Origin: Pseudomonas sp.
GTDB lineage: Bacteria > Pseudomonadota > Gammaproteobacteria > Pseudomonadales > Pseudomonadaceae
Assembly (NCBI GenBank): GCA_022448005.1
Contig: JAKUTK010000009.1
Span: 46,806 to 110,805, forward strand
Direction: 5' to 3'
DNA: 64,000 nucleotides
Positions 1 to 10,400 of the stretch are shown piece after piece. The stretch's first letter is position 1. Every line of letters begins with the position of its first letter. Made by a program: the position numbers and the translations under genes. Below the pieces are notes generated by a model. The model did no database searches and had not been told where the DNA came from. It worked only from the letters and a program-made list of their open reading frames with translations.

Positions 1-55
1 CTGCTGAGGTAGAGAGCGCAAGCGCTATGGCCACGCCAACGAGGTGCTTCACCAT
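1..55 (-). CDS. traW: TraW-like secreted transfer protein, N-terminus only
   Basis: Only the first 18 codons are inside the window. They read as a Sec signal peptide: a basic start (MVKH) followed by a run of V, G, A, I and L ending in an S-T-S-A stretch. The ATG overlaps the stop of the preceding peptidase gene by a few bases, so it is translationally coupled to it. In SXT/R391 and R27-type transfer operons the gene after traC and the S26 peptidase is traW, a periplasmic protein needed for pilus assembly. The identity rests on that position and the signal peptide only; the body of the protein lies outside. Confidence 0.5.
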   Translation of the reverse strand, partial: MVKHLVGVAIALALSTSA

Positions 56-627
56 ATCGGGTATGCCCTTCCCACAATCTGTTCACCCTTGACCGATCCC
101 CAATAGCGAGAGTCGAAAGAGTCATTGGTCTTGCCGAAGAACCAGTAACGGTCCTGGGCGATCACCCCCTCGCGCACGTATCGCTGCGGATCGATCCCCT
201 TCTCGGTGGCTACGGCAAGTCCCTCCCCGACCACCTGGTCATTGATCGTGGTCTGCTCTAGTTCCACTTTCACGGTGTCGCCGGGCATACCTTCGAGCAC
301 CTTTACGATCTTCGTTCCGTCTTGAAAGATCGGACCGAGGCCCACCGAATGAAAGGCGTAAATGCCGCCCCTCACAGGCTCGCGGTCGCCTTTGTCGATG
401 ATCCAGATCCGATATGGCGGTAGGCACAGGTATTCCTGCGGTGCGATGGCGATGCTGTAACGATGTGCGAGGCCAACGATCATTCCGGCCACAACCAAGG
501 ACAGTACGCTTCCCTTGATCAGGAATCGTGCGCTTGGCATCGGCCGCGCACCGCGAAGCTTTTTCGCCGCGACGCGGGCCTCGGCTCGCACAACCGCCTG
601 TTCCGGGTCAAACCGTAGAAGGCCCAT
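49..627 (-). CDS. TrhF/TraF-like S26 signal peptidase of the transfer system
   Basis: This 192-residue protein has one N-terminal membrane segment (about residues 35-53) and a periplasmic S26-type domain. The general-base lysine region (K-I-V-K-V-L-E-G-M-P-G-D, near residue 107) and the later G-x-x-x-D-S-x-D-S-R-Y-W-G box are clear. The position of the nucleophilic serine is not: the expected S-x-P or S-L-P site reads L-C-L-P here. Family members process pilin or other exported transfer proteins. It sits between traC and traW, as trhF does in SXT and R27, with a strong GGAGG ribosome site inside the end of traC. The role in pilin maturation is inferred; the serine question is listed as a finding. 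Confidence 0.8.
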   Translation of the reverse strand: MGLLRFDPEQAVVRAEARVAAKKLRGARPMPSARFLIKGSVLSLVVAGMIVGLAHRYSIAIAPQEYLCLPPYRIWIIDKGDREPVRGGIYAFHSVGLGPIFQDGTKIVKVLEGMPGDTVKVELEQTTINDQVVGEGLAVATEKGIDPQRYVREGVIAQDRYWFFGKTNDSFDSRYWGSVKGEQIVGRAYPIW

Positions 628-3101
628 CAGACCTCCTCGTAAGCGCTGGACTTGAAGGCCACACCGCGATCTCGCAGCACACGAAGAATCGCCTCGTGCT
701 GAGGCACATTGGCTATCGTGTAGTTGCGGATCGCCTGAACATCCTCGGGAGCCGTCGAGTACAACAGCTTCGAATATTCATCCACCGTCAACCGCGCGAT
801 ACCCGCTCCTCGCGGTGTGAGCATGAAAATTTCGGAGTAGTGGCCCTTGTAGGACTTCACGGTCTTGAGGATGCGGAAACCACCGTCTCCAAGCGGCAGT
901 CGCTTGTTTTCCTGGATGGCGTCAATGGCCTCGGCTTTCTGGCCCAGCAGCAGAGTGAAAGCCGAGTTTTCGGCGATAGCCTGGCCGACCTTGTTCTGAT
1001 AAAGGTCGTTGACACCCTGCGTGATCACGATGGCACTGCCACCATATTTACGAAAGCGGCGATAGCCATGCTCGATGAACTCACCCACGTTGCCCTGGCT
1101 CAGCAATGACCATGCCTCATCGATGATTACCAGCTTCGGCCGGTCGCGCTCACCGAGGTACATGTCCTGCTGGATCTGGTAGATGAGCTGCAGCAGCACA
1201 ACCTGCTGCAAGTGGGTGCGCCCTTTCAGTTCCTCCAGCTCCAGAACGGTGAAAGGGTTGCGGAAGTCGAGGTTGTTCTTGCCGTTGAAGAAGCGCCCGT
1301 ATTGACCCTTGGAGGTAAAGGCGAAGAGTTGGTGTCCGATGTCGTTAATTCGCGGATCTTCGTCCTGCAGCAGAGCCTCGGCGATGTCATCGACGATCAT
1401 CGCTTTGCCTTTGATCTCCCATACCTGAGTCAGATATTTCTTCAGGCCAGCCGTCTGCCGGTCGATCAGCGGCACGGTGGGTGCTGCCATAGCGGCGAGG
1501 AGCCCAACAAGCACGTCTTCTTCTTCGGAATAATCTTCGATCAGCTCGAAAGGATTGAGGCACAGCTTCGAATCCTGGCCGAACTCTGCAAAGTCGCCGT
1601 TATAGGCCTCGCAGGTTTTCAGGTAGGAACGGCCCACGTCGATACACCAGACCTTCGCTCCAATCGACAGGTAGGACGTGATCAGATAGTTCGTCAGGAA
1701 CGATTTGCCCGAGCCTGACTGAGCAGCGATGGTTCCGTTGTAGTTGGTGTCCGAGTCAAACAGGTGGAACGATATGGGCTGCCCGTTGCGCGAGATGAAT
1801 GGCGCCACGGCCGTGCCGGTACCCTTCCAGTCACCGTAAATAGGCAGTAGCGGCAGTGCCTGAGCCAGACTCATTGTCTTGTAGCGGAACATGTCCCGGA
1901 TCGCGTCAGGGTCCGCACACATCGGCAGCGCGTTAATGAACACCGGCAGGACGACATAACGGTCCTCCATGAAGGTGAAGCTCTGCGTAGAGAAATGACT
2001 TTTTGCGTTGGAGGTAGCCTGCGTCAGCTCTTCCTTGTCTCGACCGAACACCACCAGTGTCATTGCGGCCTGTACGTTGGGCAGGCCCTTGTCGAGATCA
2101 GTGAAGAGTGTTTCGTATGCGTTTCGCTTCTGGACGATCTTCGGAACGAAGGTGGCCATCGGGCCTTGGGTCTGGTTGATGGCCCAGCTTCGACCGCGTG
2201 ACAGCTTGTCTTTCGTTTCAAGCTGAGGGGGGAAGAAGAGCGTCATGGTAATCACGCAGTTTCCGCGAATACCGCCGCGCTGGGACATGATGTCGGCCAG
2301 ATATTGCGATGCCTCACCTTGCCACATGATGTCGGGAAACTTCTTGATGCTCAGCGTTTTGAGCATGCAATCGTCGCCGATCAGAATTCGGTCTGGGCGG
2401 ACCTGAACCGCGCGATTGAAGTCTAGGATCTGCTCGTTGAGTGGCTTGTCTTCGTCTGCGGTGATCTGTGGATCTTCCCGCCAGCTGGCATGCTGTCCCT
2501 GGTTGAGAAGTGAGGTGAAGATTTCCTTGTACAGATCGTTGCTCAGCGGCACTGGGGCCAAGCCGCAACTATCCAACGAGGTGCCCAGGCCGTCCGACAG
2601 ATCCTTTGCTCGCGTCGCTTCGGTCATAGAAGGCGTGGCATTGGATATCGGCATGGTCACCGAGATGACCAAGCTCTGCTCACGAACACGCACCCCGGAG
2701 ATCTTGTCCACCGGCTCCAAGGTGCGCTCGGCAAGATAGTCAGCACGGGCATGGGTAACACGCTGCAGCAAGTCCAGAGTCTCTTTGCTCATATCGAACT
2801 TGCCGGCTTCCATGAATGCTTGACGCATGCGCGTGAAGCTCGTTTTGATGCGGTTGATGTTTTCAGTGCAGATCAGCGAAAACTGAATCGTGGTTCCTTC
2901 AGGCCAGTCCACGGTTAAGCCGGCTTTAAGGCGCGCCCCCTCGTCACCGGAGGAGCCGGCCAGCGGCTGGCAGAGGAACGCGAAACCGAGACGATTGCCT
3001 GCCAATTGAAACAGGTGCAGGTTCGGGTCATAGGCTAGACCGTTGATCAGCTTCGACAGCCGGGGGGTCTGGTTGATGAGCGCGGCGAACGACGACAGCA
3101 T
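627..3101 (-). CDS. traC: TraC, VirB4-type ATPase of the conjugative pilus machine
   Basis: TraC energises pilus assembly at the inner membrane. The protein is 824 residues, the normal family length. It has a TraC_F-type N-terminal half, a Walker A motif (G-S-G-K-S, near residue 463) and a Walker B motif (L-V-I-I-D-E-A-W, near 660), then the conserved V-I-T-Q-G arginine-finger region. I start it at 3101 because a GAGGAA ribosome site lies 7 bases upstream. An in-frame ATG at 3185 would overlap the dsbC gene by 74 bases and has no comparable site. It follows dsbC and precedes the S26 peptidase with overlapping ends, so the three are co-translated. No missing motifs were seen. Confidence 0.95.
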   Translation of the reverse strand: MLSSFAALINQTPRLSKLINGLAYDPNLHLFQLAGNRLGFAFLCQPLAGSSGDEGARLKAGLTVDWPEGTTIQFSLICTENINRIKTSFTRMRQAFMEAGKFDMSKETLDLLQRVTHARADYLAERTLEPVDKISGVRVREQSLVISVTMPISNATPSMTEATRAKDLSDGLGTSLDSCGLAPVPLSNDLYKEIFTSLLNQGQHASWREDPQITADEDKPLNEQILDFNRAVQVRPDRILIGDDCMLKTLSIKKFPDIMWQGEASQYLADIMSQRGGIRGNCVITMTLFFPPQLETKDKLSRGRSWAINQTQGPMATFVPKIVQKRNAYETLFTDLDKGLPNVQAAMTLVVFGRDKEELTQATSNAKSHFSTQSFTFMEDRYVVLPVFINALPMCADPDAIRDMFRYKTMSLAQALPLLPIYGDWKGTGTAVAPFISRNGQPISFHLFDSDTNYNGTIAAQSGSGKSFLTNYLITSYLSIGAKVWCIDVGRSYLKTCEAYNGDFAEFGQDSKLCLNPFELIEDYSEEEDVLVGLLAAMAAPTVPLIDRQTAGLKKYLTQVWEIKGKAMIVDDIAEALLQDEDPRINDIGHQLFAFTSKGQYGRFFNGKNNLDFRNPFTVLELEELKGRTHLQQVVLLQLIYQIQQDMYLGERDRPKLVIIDEAWSLLSQGNVGEFIEHGYRRFRKYGGSAIVITQGVNDLYQNKVGQAIAENSAFTLLLGQKAEAIDAIQENKRLPLGDGGFRILKTVKSYKGHYSEIFMLTPRGAGIARLTVDEYSKLLYSTAPEDVQAIRNYTIANVPQHEAILRVLRDRGVAFKSSAYEEV

Positions 3102-3111
3102 TTGCGATTCC

Positions 3112-3819
3112 TCAGATTCGGTTGTTTTCAATCCAGGCACGAAGCCCTTCAGTCGGCTTGCCCTCGCGGGTAAGGCCGTCATCACGAATCAGGAAGGGCA
3201 CGTTGCGTGCCCCAAGGAACTGGGCGGTAATTCGCCGCTTGCCAATCACATCGACATCACAGGCCCCCTCCGGCTTCTGCGCCAGAGGTGTCGTCAGGTC
3301 ACCCTGCACGCCAGCTTTCCAGGCAGCCGCCTTGTCTTCAGCACAATGCAACTCTTTCGTGCGGGAGGCGCTGCGGTCGCTTAGCAGGGGGAGCATCAGA
3401 ACATCGAGCCGATAGCCTTCAGGTAGTGAACTGCGCGCCTCGGCGATCACTTCCTTGCAATAGCCGCAGGCCGGATCTGAGAACATCGTAATGGCCTTGT
3501 CGCCGGTACCGACAGTCATCGGAGCCAGATCTTCAAAGCCCACATTGGCCTTATCGATAGGGATGTAGTTGGCGGCGACCTTGACCTCTTGCAGGGTCTT
3601 CAGCTCCTTCTGGGTCCAGGTGTCGTACAGCATGCCCTGAATGAGGAAGCGGCCGTTGTCGCTGATCACGGCGAACTTGCCATCCTTCTCGATGGCAACC
3701 ATGCCCGCCGCAGGCAGAATTACCATGTTGTCTTTTTTCGATTGCGCGAACGCGGTAGTGGTAGCTGTGGCAAGTGCCAAGGCACAAATGGAGGAGATCA
3801 GAACGCGGGGCATGAGCAT
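3112..3819 (-). CDS. dsbC: DsbC-like periplasmic thiol:disulfide isomerase
   Basis: A 235-residue exported protein with a 25-residue signal peptide (ending T-A-F-A) and a C-terminal thioredoxin fold holding C-G-Y-C near residue 118, the exact active site of DsbC. The family corrects disulfides in cysteine-rich periplasmic proteins. In transfer operons it is thought to serve TraU, TraN and TraW-type proteins, and the large TraN here has dozens of cysteines. It lies between the pilin gene and traC as in SXT. A terminator-like hairpin with a dispersed motif stands just upstream, so it probably heads its own transcript. DsbC rather than DsbA is favoured by the C-G-Y-C site and the N-terminal dimerisation-like region. 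Confidence 0.88.
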   Translation of the reverse strand: MLMPRVLISSICALALATATTTAFAQSKKDNMVILPAAGMVAIEKDGKFAVISDNGRFLIQGMLYDTWTQKELKTLQEVKVAANYIPIDKANVGFEDLAPMTVGTGDKAITMFSDPACGYCKEVIAEARSSLPEGYRLDVLMLPLLSDRSASRTKELHCAEDKAAAWKAGVQGDLTTPLAQKPEGACDVDVIGKRRITAQFLGARNVPFLIRDDGLTREGKPTEGLRAWIENNRI

Positions 3820-3865
3820 TTCTCTTCGGGGAGGATGCTCACAGGATAGGGAGAGGGGAAAGAAA

Positions 3866-3910
3866 AAGGCCGTCTAAACTTACCAGATTCTGGTCGGTTT
3901 AGACGGCCTT
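3866..3910 (-). terminator. Terminator-like hairpin after traA with motif in its loop
   Basis: A perfect 14-base inverted repeat (3866-3879 with 3897-3910), followed on the minus strand by a T-rich run. It lies between the pilin gene and dsbC. Its loop contains the palindrome ACCAGATTCTGGT, part of the motif found at other transcription-unit borders. It may end an abundant pilin transcript and also serve as an operator for dsbC-traC. Confidence 0.7.
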
Positions 3911-3944
3911 TGGCGGAAGGCTCAGGAAGGGGATTATCCCGGAT

Positions 3945-4289
3945 TCAGAGCCCTACCGGCAGGGTGTTCAGCGCTTCGATTACATCCAGGGTAGCAGGAA
4001 CGGTTGCGGTCATGATCGACTCGATTACGTCCGGTGCAGCGTAGAGGCCAACGCCACCGCCCACGCCTGTGATAAACGGCATCAGAGACTGGCGCAGCGC
4101 GCCGGCACCGATACCACCCAGCACCATCAGGCCAATGATGATGCGGCCAAGGGTGCCTTGCATCCAGTCAGTGAGCTGAATCCACACACTGTCGAAGTCA
4201 TCCCCGCCGGTACCGCCGAACGCAGCGGTGGCCGCGATCATGGCCCCAGCCAGGATAAGGGTTTGCATTGCCGGTTTACTCAGTTGCAT
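3945..4289 (-). CDS. traA: TraA-like pilin precursor
   Basis: A 114-residue protein with a long signal region and two hydrophobic helices around a short basic turn (G-A-L-R-Q), the layout of F/H-type and VirB2-family pilins. The start chosen is the ATG at 4289, with GAAGGAG a few bases upstream. A second ATG slightly closer to the ribosome site is out of frame and stops after four codons, and the longer in-frame start at 4337 has no ribosome site. In SXT-type operons the pilin gene lies between traV and dsbC/traC; here it is the same except that a giant gene is inserted after traV. The family is too divergent to be certain by eye, hence moderate confidence. Confidence 0.72.
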   Translation of the reverse strand: MQLSKPAMQTLILAGAMIAATAAFGGTGGDDFDSVWIQLTDWMQGTLGRIIIGLMVLGGIGAGALRQSLMPFITGVGGGVGLYAAPDVIESIMTATVPATLDVIEALNTLPVGL

Positions 4290-4375
4290 CGCATGTCGCT
4301 CCTTCAAATATGCGCAGGGCCTGCGCTCGGCAACCATTGTCCATAGTCAAAACGCCTATTTGTGCCGGTATTCGA

Positions 4376-4397
4376 CCAGATCGTTGTAAGTTTTAGG
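4376..4397 (+). promoter_or_regulatory. Dispersed boundary motif upstream of traA
   Basis: Reads CCAGATCGTTGTAAGTTTTAGG on the plus strand in two parts (CCAGATCGTTG, TAAGTTTTAGG), close to the consensus seen at eight other sites. It lies between a terminator and the pilin gene, where a promoter or operator for traA is expected. Confidence 0.45.
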
Positions 4398-4401
4398 CAC
4401 G

Positions 4402-4428
4402 AAAAAAGGGGCCATCGCGTGGCCCCTT
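4402..4428 (-). terminator. Intrinsic terminator after the giant surface-protein gene
   Basis: GGGGCCA and TGGCCCC arms flank a 5-base loop and are followed on the minus strand by six T residues. It begins 8 bases after the stop codon at 4436. Confidence 0.85.
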
Positions 4429-4435
4429 GTTTCCA

Positions 4436-7400
4436 TCAGTAGTTCGCCACGGTTGGTGACTCAGCGCCCGAGTCGTCGATGCCGATCAGCGTGATTATCG
4501 GCTCCCCATTCGGGTAGCGCCACATCGGTATCGAGATCGAACTGGACGATAGCGACTGCTGTACGCCGTCGATATACCAGAGATGCCGAACGATACGCCC
4601 ATCTTCATCGGCACAACTGGCGCGGGCGATCCAGCTTGACCGACCTTCGACCACTTCGATGCTGCAGCTCGGCGGGATATTGGACTCGACCTTGATATGC
4701 GTCTCGCCAGAAGCGGTATGACCCATCATCGATCCAATCTCCAACCGTACCGTATGCTCACCCTTGTCCAAGACGGCACGGCCATAGTTGCCCGAACCCT
4801 CCAGAGGATCACCATTGAGCGTGTACGTGCGTGTCTCAATTCGGTCTTTTGGATGGCCTCCTGTAATGCTTGGTCGAATCAGAACACCCAACGGAGCACG
4901 ATTGGCCTGGTTATCGCCACTCCAAGAAAGAGTTACCTCGTAGGGCAGTGGATCGCTGAACTCCAGCTCAGTTTCAGCGTAGGTGTAGTTGCCGCGCGCA
5001 TCACTTACGTGCACACCGAAGGTGTAAGTGCCTGGCTCGGTGATCCGCAGGGAGCGGCTTGTCTGCGAAGTGTCCTTGATGATTTCAAGGCCTGGATACG
5101 GCGGGATGTCCCAGTCCATTTCCAGCTCTTCAAACTCCCTGAACAGACCGAGCGAACGCACCTGCAGGTCAAGATCGGCAGGCGAGTAGACGGCCGAAAT
5201 TCTGGCTTTGATCGCCCAGGTAGGCCAGTCATACGACCAGAAAATCAACCGCTGCTGAGTTAGACCCTTACCGCCCATGTCCTCGTAACCGTTGATCCAG
5301 CCCATGAAGCCCAAAAAGCTCTGCTCCTTGTTGAAGTCTTCCATGGTCGGGGTATAGGACACCTCACGTTCGTGCACTTCTTCCCCTGTCGGTAGAATGA
5401 AGTACCCATCCATGGTCAGATCCATCTTCGGATAGGGCATCATCATATTGGCTCGCCAAGTCGCCTCTTTTCCGACCTCAGGACGCCCAGGGCCGATGAT
5501 TTGAACTCGCGGCGGTCGGACTGCGCGAAACGCAACACCTACCCGCAGCCTCTTGTAGACGCGACTGTCATCAGGCGAATCCGCAAATTTCACCCGGCTC
5601 ATCAGGTAGACCCGCTCAGCCTGGTCGCGCGTCAGCTCGTACTCGCCTGTGCCCTGTACCCATGTCTCTCCTCGATCCTCTGACCACTCGACGACCATCC
5701 CTGTAGTGTCTAGGGTTTCACCGTTAAGGTCAGTCAGCACAAACCTTCCAACGTCGCCGATGAAGACGTTGCTCGGTCCTTTTAGCCGCGCTGTCGGGAC
5801 TTCGTAGGCTATGACCTCGATCTGGGGGGTCATCGACTTGGCTCCCGAGTTCCGGTTTGTCATCTCAGCGCGAAGCAGGTAAGTGCCCTTCTCAAACGTC
5901 ATCGAGAGACGCTGCGGAATCTTGCCGGTGTTCTCGACTGTATCCCAGGTGACGCCGTTGTCCGTGCTCATCTCCCAGCGAACATCACCCACGTCCTTTG
6001 CCTCGAAGCGATCCACCGTCATGGCATAGAAGGTGTTTCGCAGCGGGGCCACACCAATAACGCGCAGTGCTTGGATCACGCCATCCAGCGGTTCGCCGTT
6101 TAATATGGTCAGGAACATCGGGTAGTTGGACTGCCGAATTGACTCATAGCCCGGCAGCGGCGAGCGCACACGCGCCTCAGCAATGACCCGAACCGCCTTG
6201 TTCGTCAGCATTGCAAGGTCTAGCTCGAAGCTGGCAATCCCCTCCTCGTTTATCGGTTCCCAGTCAGTCACCGGCTCATAGTTGATGCCAGCAGAGGTCA
6301 TCAGCAGGCGAATGTCCCAATCCCCCATCGTCGCCAGGTTGTAACCATCCTGCGGGTACTGGGTATCGAGCATCTGGACATTTACCGGCAGCGCGACGCT
6401 ATCCAGAACGCTCCGCTCGTCGTTAAGGATTACTGGCAGAATCTGCTCGTGCGGAACAGCGTAAAGCTGTACTTCCTTGACCGTCTCGACCGCTGGCAGC
6501 TTGGTAAAGCGCGCGTCTATGTTGAACGGCGTTAGGCTCCACAGAGGCTTTTCCGTGCCTTCGAGACTGCGCATCAGCCGCTGGTTACGGCCATAGCTCG
6601 GGAAAGTCCCCTTTTCAATAACGGTACTGTCACGGCTGAGCTTGAGGTCGATGCTCGCAGGCAGCGCCATTATGGAAAGGCTGCCGACATAGCCTCCTCG
6701 CTGCGACACCCAGTAGGTGTTCTCATCGATCTTCTTCTCCTGCGGCAGTTCGATCTCGATGGCAGGCGGCTCGATGACTTCTACCTCATGGGCGCCATGT
6801 GTCAGATCAACCTCCTGACCGCTAGGCGTGAATACCGATGCTTTCCATGCGATTGAATGCTGTCCCAGTACCGACGCCGCCCCGACCAACTGAGGTGCAT
6901 GCCAAGTGGTGCTCTGTGACAGTCCTTCGGGCAGCGCGGTCCAGCGTATAAAGCACATGGAGCGGTTCCAGTTCTTCGCCGCATTGCGCGCAATCGTTTC
7001 GTTTGTCGTCAGTTCGCAAACATCGTTGTCCTGGGCGCGCAGCAGCAGCGACAGCTCCTGCACGGCCTGATAGGTCTGCTCTGGCGCCGGCTTAAGTCCG
7101 AGCTGCAGCAGGCCCGTGGGCGACACCACTTTCAGGTCATGCGAAAAGTCAGCGATCCAGTGTTTGCCTCCCTTCGGATCGAACACATAGGCCTTAGCTC
7201 TGACCGGGAACTGCCCGACCTCGCCGCCAATAGCCACCATAGAAAGCAGGTTGGCATGTCCGGTGTCGCGCCATTCCGTAGGGGTGATTTCCCACTCGAT
7301 CAAGCAGGTAGGCTCCTGCAGGACATTCTTCGGCTTGACCAGCTGCTCGGATGTCAGAACCGCACATGCGGAACCCTCGGATGCGAAGCTTATCTGAGCA

Positions 7401-10400
7401 GTTTCGAGCCCCTGTTTTACCTCCCAGCGGTCAGCCTGCAGCGAGCCTTTCGGAGTCCAGACATTCACAGGGATGGCATAGATCGGCCCGCTCATGTCAG
7501 CACGCGAAAGGTAAAGATTCGCCGTTCCATCCACACCCGCTTTCAGGCCCGCCAGCTTCGCCTCAAGATAACTGGGCTGCAGTTTGGTAGGCGTCAGCCG
7601 CATGCCTAGATCCGGCTCAAGGTCGCGATGCTCAAGCTTCACACCCACCGCAGAATCCGGCGATACAGCCGCCACAATATCGGTACCCAGTGCAGCCAGC
7701 AGCTCGGGACTGCTCACCTGTAGGCCATAGCTACCGTTGCGATAGGTCATGAAAGTGGTGACAGCCGGCACCGTAGGTGCAGAACCACTCTGCTCGACTT
7801 CCCGGCCCTCGAACATCGCCCATGCCGACTGAAACCTGATCTTGATGTCCTTCTCGAAGATCATTCCGTCCTGGTCGGTCGTCTTCACCCGAATGACGGT
7901 CGGTTTGTCGTCATCCGTGCGCAGTGTCAGCGTGTTCCCTTCTATGCTCGCAGTGCCGGCCTCGGGTTGGCCCACAACCGAGAACGTGTGCGATCCCCAG
8001 TTATTAGGATCGGTCGCCTGAAGTTGCGTGGTGCCACCGATGCCTGCGTACAGCACCACTTCACCCGGCACGATGTCGGTAGGTGCATAGTTGAACTTCT
8101 CAACCACCACATTGGCCACGCCGTCCACGCTGGCCCCAGCCTTATCTGTCGCCCGGATTGTGAAACTATCTTCTCCGAAGAACTGCGGGTTGGGCGTGTA
8201 CTCAAGCATGCCGTAAACCAACTTGGCCGAGCCATTCGCCGGTTGAGTCAGGATCTCGAAAGAATGCTCGTCGCCGTAGGGCAGATCCACATCGGTTACC
8301 GATGGGCGCACATGGTCACTGGCCATCCCTTCCTTGGCAGGGATAAAGGCTTCAGTCGCTGTCGGAGCATCGTTCACATAGGTGACCTCGACCGTGATCG
8401 GCATAGGCTCTGAGTACAGACCATGGCTGTCCCGAGCGCGGTAGCTCAGACTCAGCGTGCCGTTCCAGTCCTGTGCCGGCGTGATGGTGATGTCGGAGCC
8501 AGCAAAGCTGAACGAACCCTCGGCGGGGTTGAGCGTTCCGATGATGTCAAAAGTGTGCGAATCGCCTTCGATACCCAGGTCAACATCGCTAACGGTCAAA
8601 CGAATCGTCGTGCTCGTGTCCTCAGGAATGCTTGCAGTTTTCTCGTGTACCACGGCCTTGTCGTTCACCGGCCGCACGTTGATCGTGATGGTTGCAGTAT
8701 TTGATGTAGCTGATTTGGAGTCAGTGGCGCGGTACGTCAGGGTTGTCGTGCCGTTCCAGTCTTTCACCGGCGTAAAGGTCAGCTTGTTGCCCGAAATGCT
8801 GGCTGTGCCGTGCGCGGTGTTCGGTGCGGTTACGATGCTCCAAGTATGGCTGTCGCCCTCGAACTGCAGATCCACATCAGTTACAGCAAGCGTGAGTTCA
8901 CCAACGGTATCTTCGTCGAGAGCCAGAGTGGCGTTACTCACCGATGGAGCGTCGTTCACAGGGGTCACTGTCACCGTGACAGTCGCGGTGTTGGAGTTCG
9001 CCTTTCCGTCATTGGCCCTATAGGTGAAAGTGGTCGTACCGTTCCAGTTCAGCTTCGGTGTGAAAGTAGCTCTGTCGCCGCTAATCGTTACCGTGCCGTG
9101 GGCATTGTTCGGCGCGGTCACAAGGCTGTAGGTAAGCGTATCGCCTTCGACATCATTAGCGACCAGCACCACAGTGCCGGCCGTGTCCTCTGCCGTGGTC
9201 AGAGTGCGATTGCTTGCCACAGGCGCATCGTTCACCGGCCGCACTGTGATGGTGATGGTAGCAGTGTTGGATGTGGCTGATTTGGAGTCGGTGGCTCGGT
9301 ATGTCAGGGTCGTCGTGCCGTTCCAGTCTTTCACGGGCGTAAAGGTCAGCTTGTTGCCCGAAATGCTGGCTGTGCCGTGCGCGTTGTTTGGTGCGGTGAC
9401 GATGCTCCAGGTGTGGCTGTCGCCTTCAAACTGCAGATCGACATCTGCAACGTCCAACGTGAGCGTGCCAACGGTATCTTCATCGAGAGCCAGAGTGGTG
9501 TTACTCACCGATGGAGCATCGTTCACAGGGGTCACGGTCACCGTGACAGTCGCGGTGTTGGAGTTCGCCTTACCGTCATTGGCCCTATAGGTGAAAGTGG
9601 TCGTACCGTTCCAGTTCGGCTTCGGTGTGAAAGTAGCTCTGTCGCCGCTAATCGTTACCGTGCCGTGGGCATTGTTCGGCGCGGTCACAAGGCTGTAGGT
9701 AAGCGTATCGCCTTCGACATCATTAGCGACCAGCACCACAGTGCCGGCCGTGTCCTCTGCCGTGGTCAGAGTGCGATTGCTTGCCACAGGCGCATCGTTC
9801 ACCGGCCGCACTGTGATGGTGATGGTGGCAGTGTTTGATGTAGCTGATTTGGAATCGGTGGCGCGGTATGTCAGCGTCGTAATCCCGTTCCAGTCTTTCA
9901 CCGGCGTGAAGGTCAGCTTGTTGCCCGAAATGCTGGCTGTGCCGTGCGCGGTGTTCGGTGCGGTTACGATGCTCCAAGTATGGCTGTCGCCCTCGAACTG
10001 CAGATCCACATCAGTTACAGCAAGCGTGAGTTCACCAACGGTATCTTCGTCGAGAGCCAGAGTGGCGTTACTCACCGATGGAGCGTCGTTCACAGGGGTC
10101 ACTGTCACCGTGACAGTCGCGGTGTTGGAGTTCGCCTTACCGTCATTGGCCCTATAGGTGAAAGTAGTCGTACCGTTCCAATTTGGCTTTGGAATGAAAG
10201 TCGCTGTATTGCCGCTCAAGCTCACGCTGCCATGTGCGCTGTGTGGCTGCGAGGTCACGCTATATGTAAGGTGATCACCGTCTTTGTCATACGCATTAAG
10301 CTCAAAGGAGACAGCCTTATCTTCTGTGGTTGTAATTGTTTTATTAGGTGCGGTCGGAGGGTTATTAAATTGCCCAATAGCATAACTTAGGGTGTTAAAT

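Noticed and set aside
528..1109. Open frame on the plus strand across the peptidase and traC
   Set aside because: It is the antisense of two clear genes, without a ribosome site, and has no protein-like features.
8640..10230. Regular repeats as a CRISPR array
   Set aside because: The repeat unit is 567 bases, coding and in frame; there are no spacers.
8423..10390. A set of plus-strand open frames with repeated sequence
   Set aside because: They are the antisense of the 567-bp repeats in the giant gene; the repetition is inherited from that gene.
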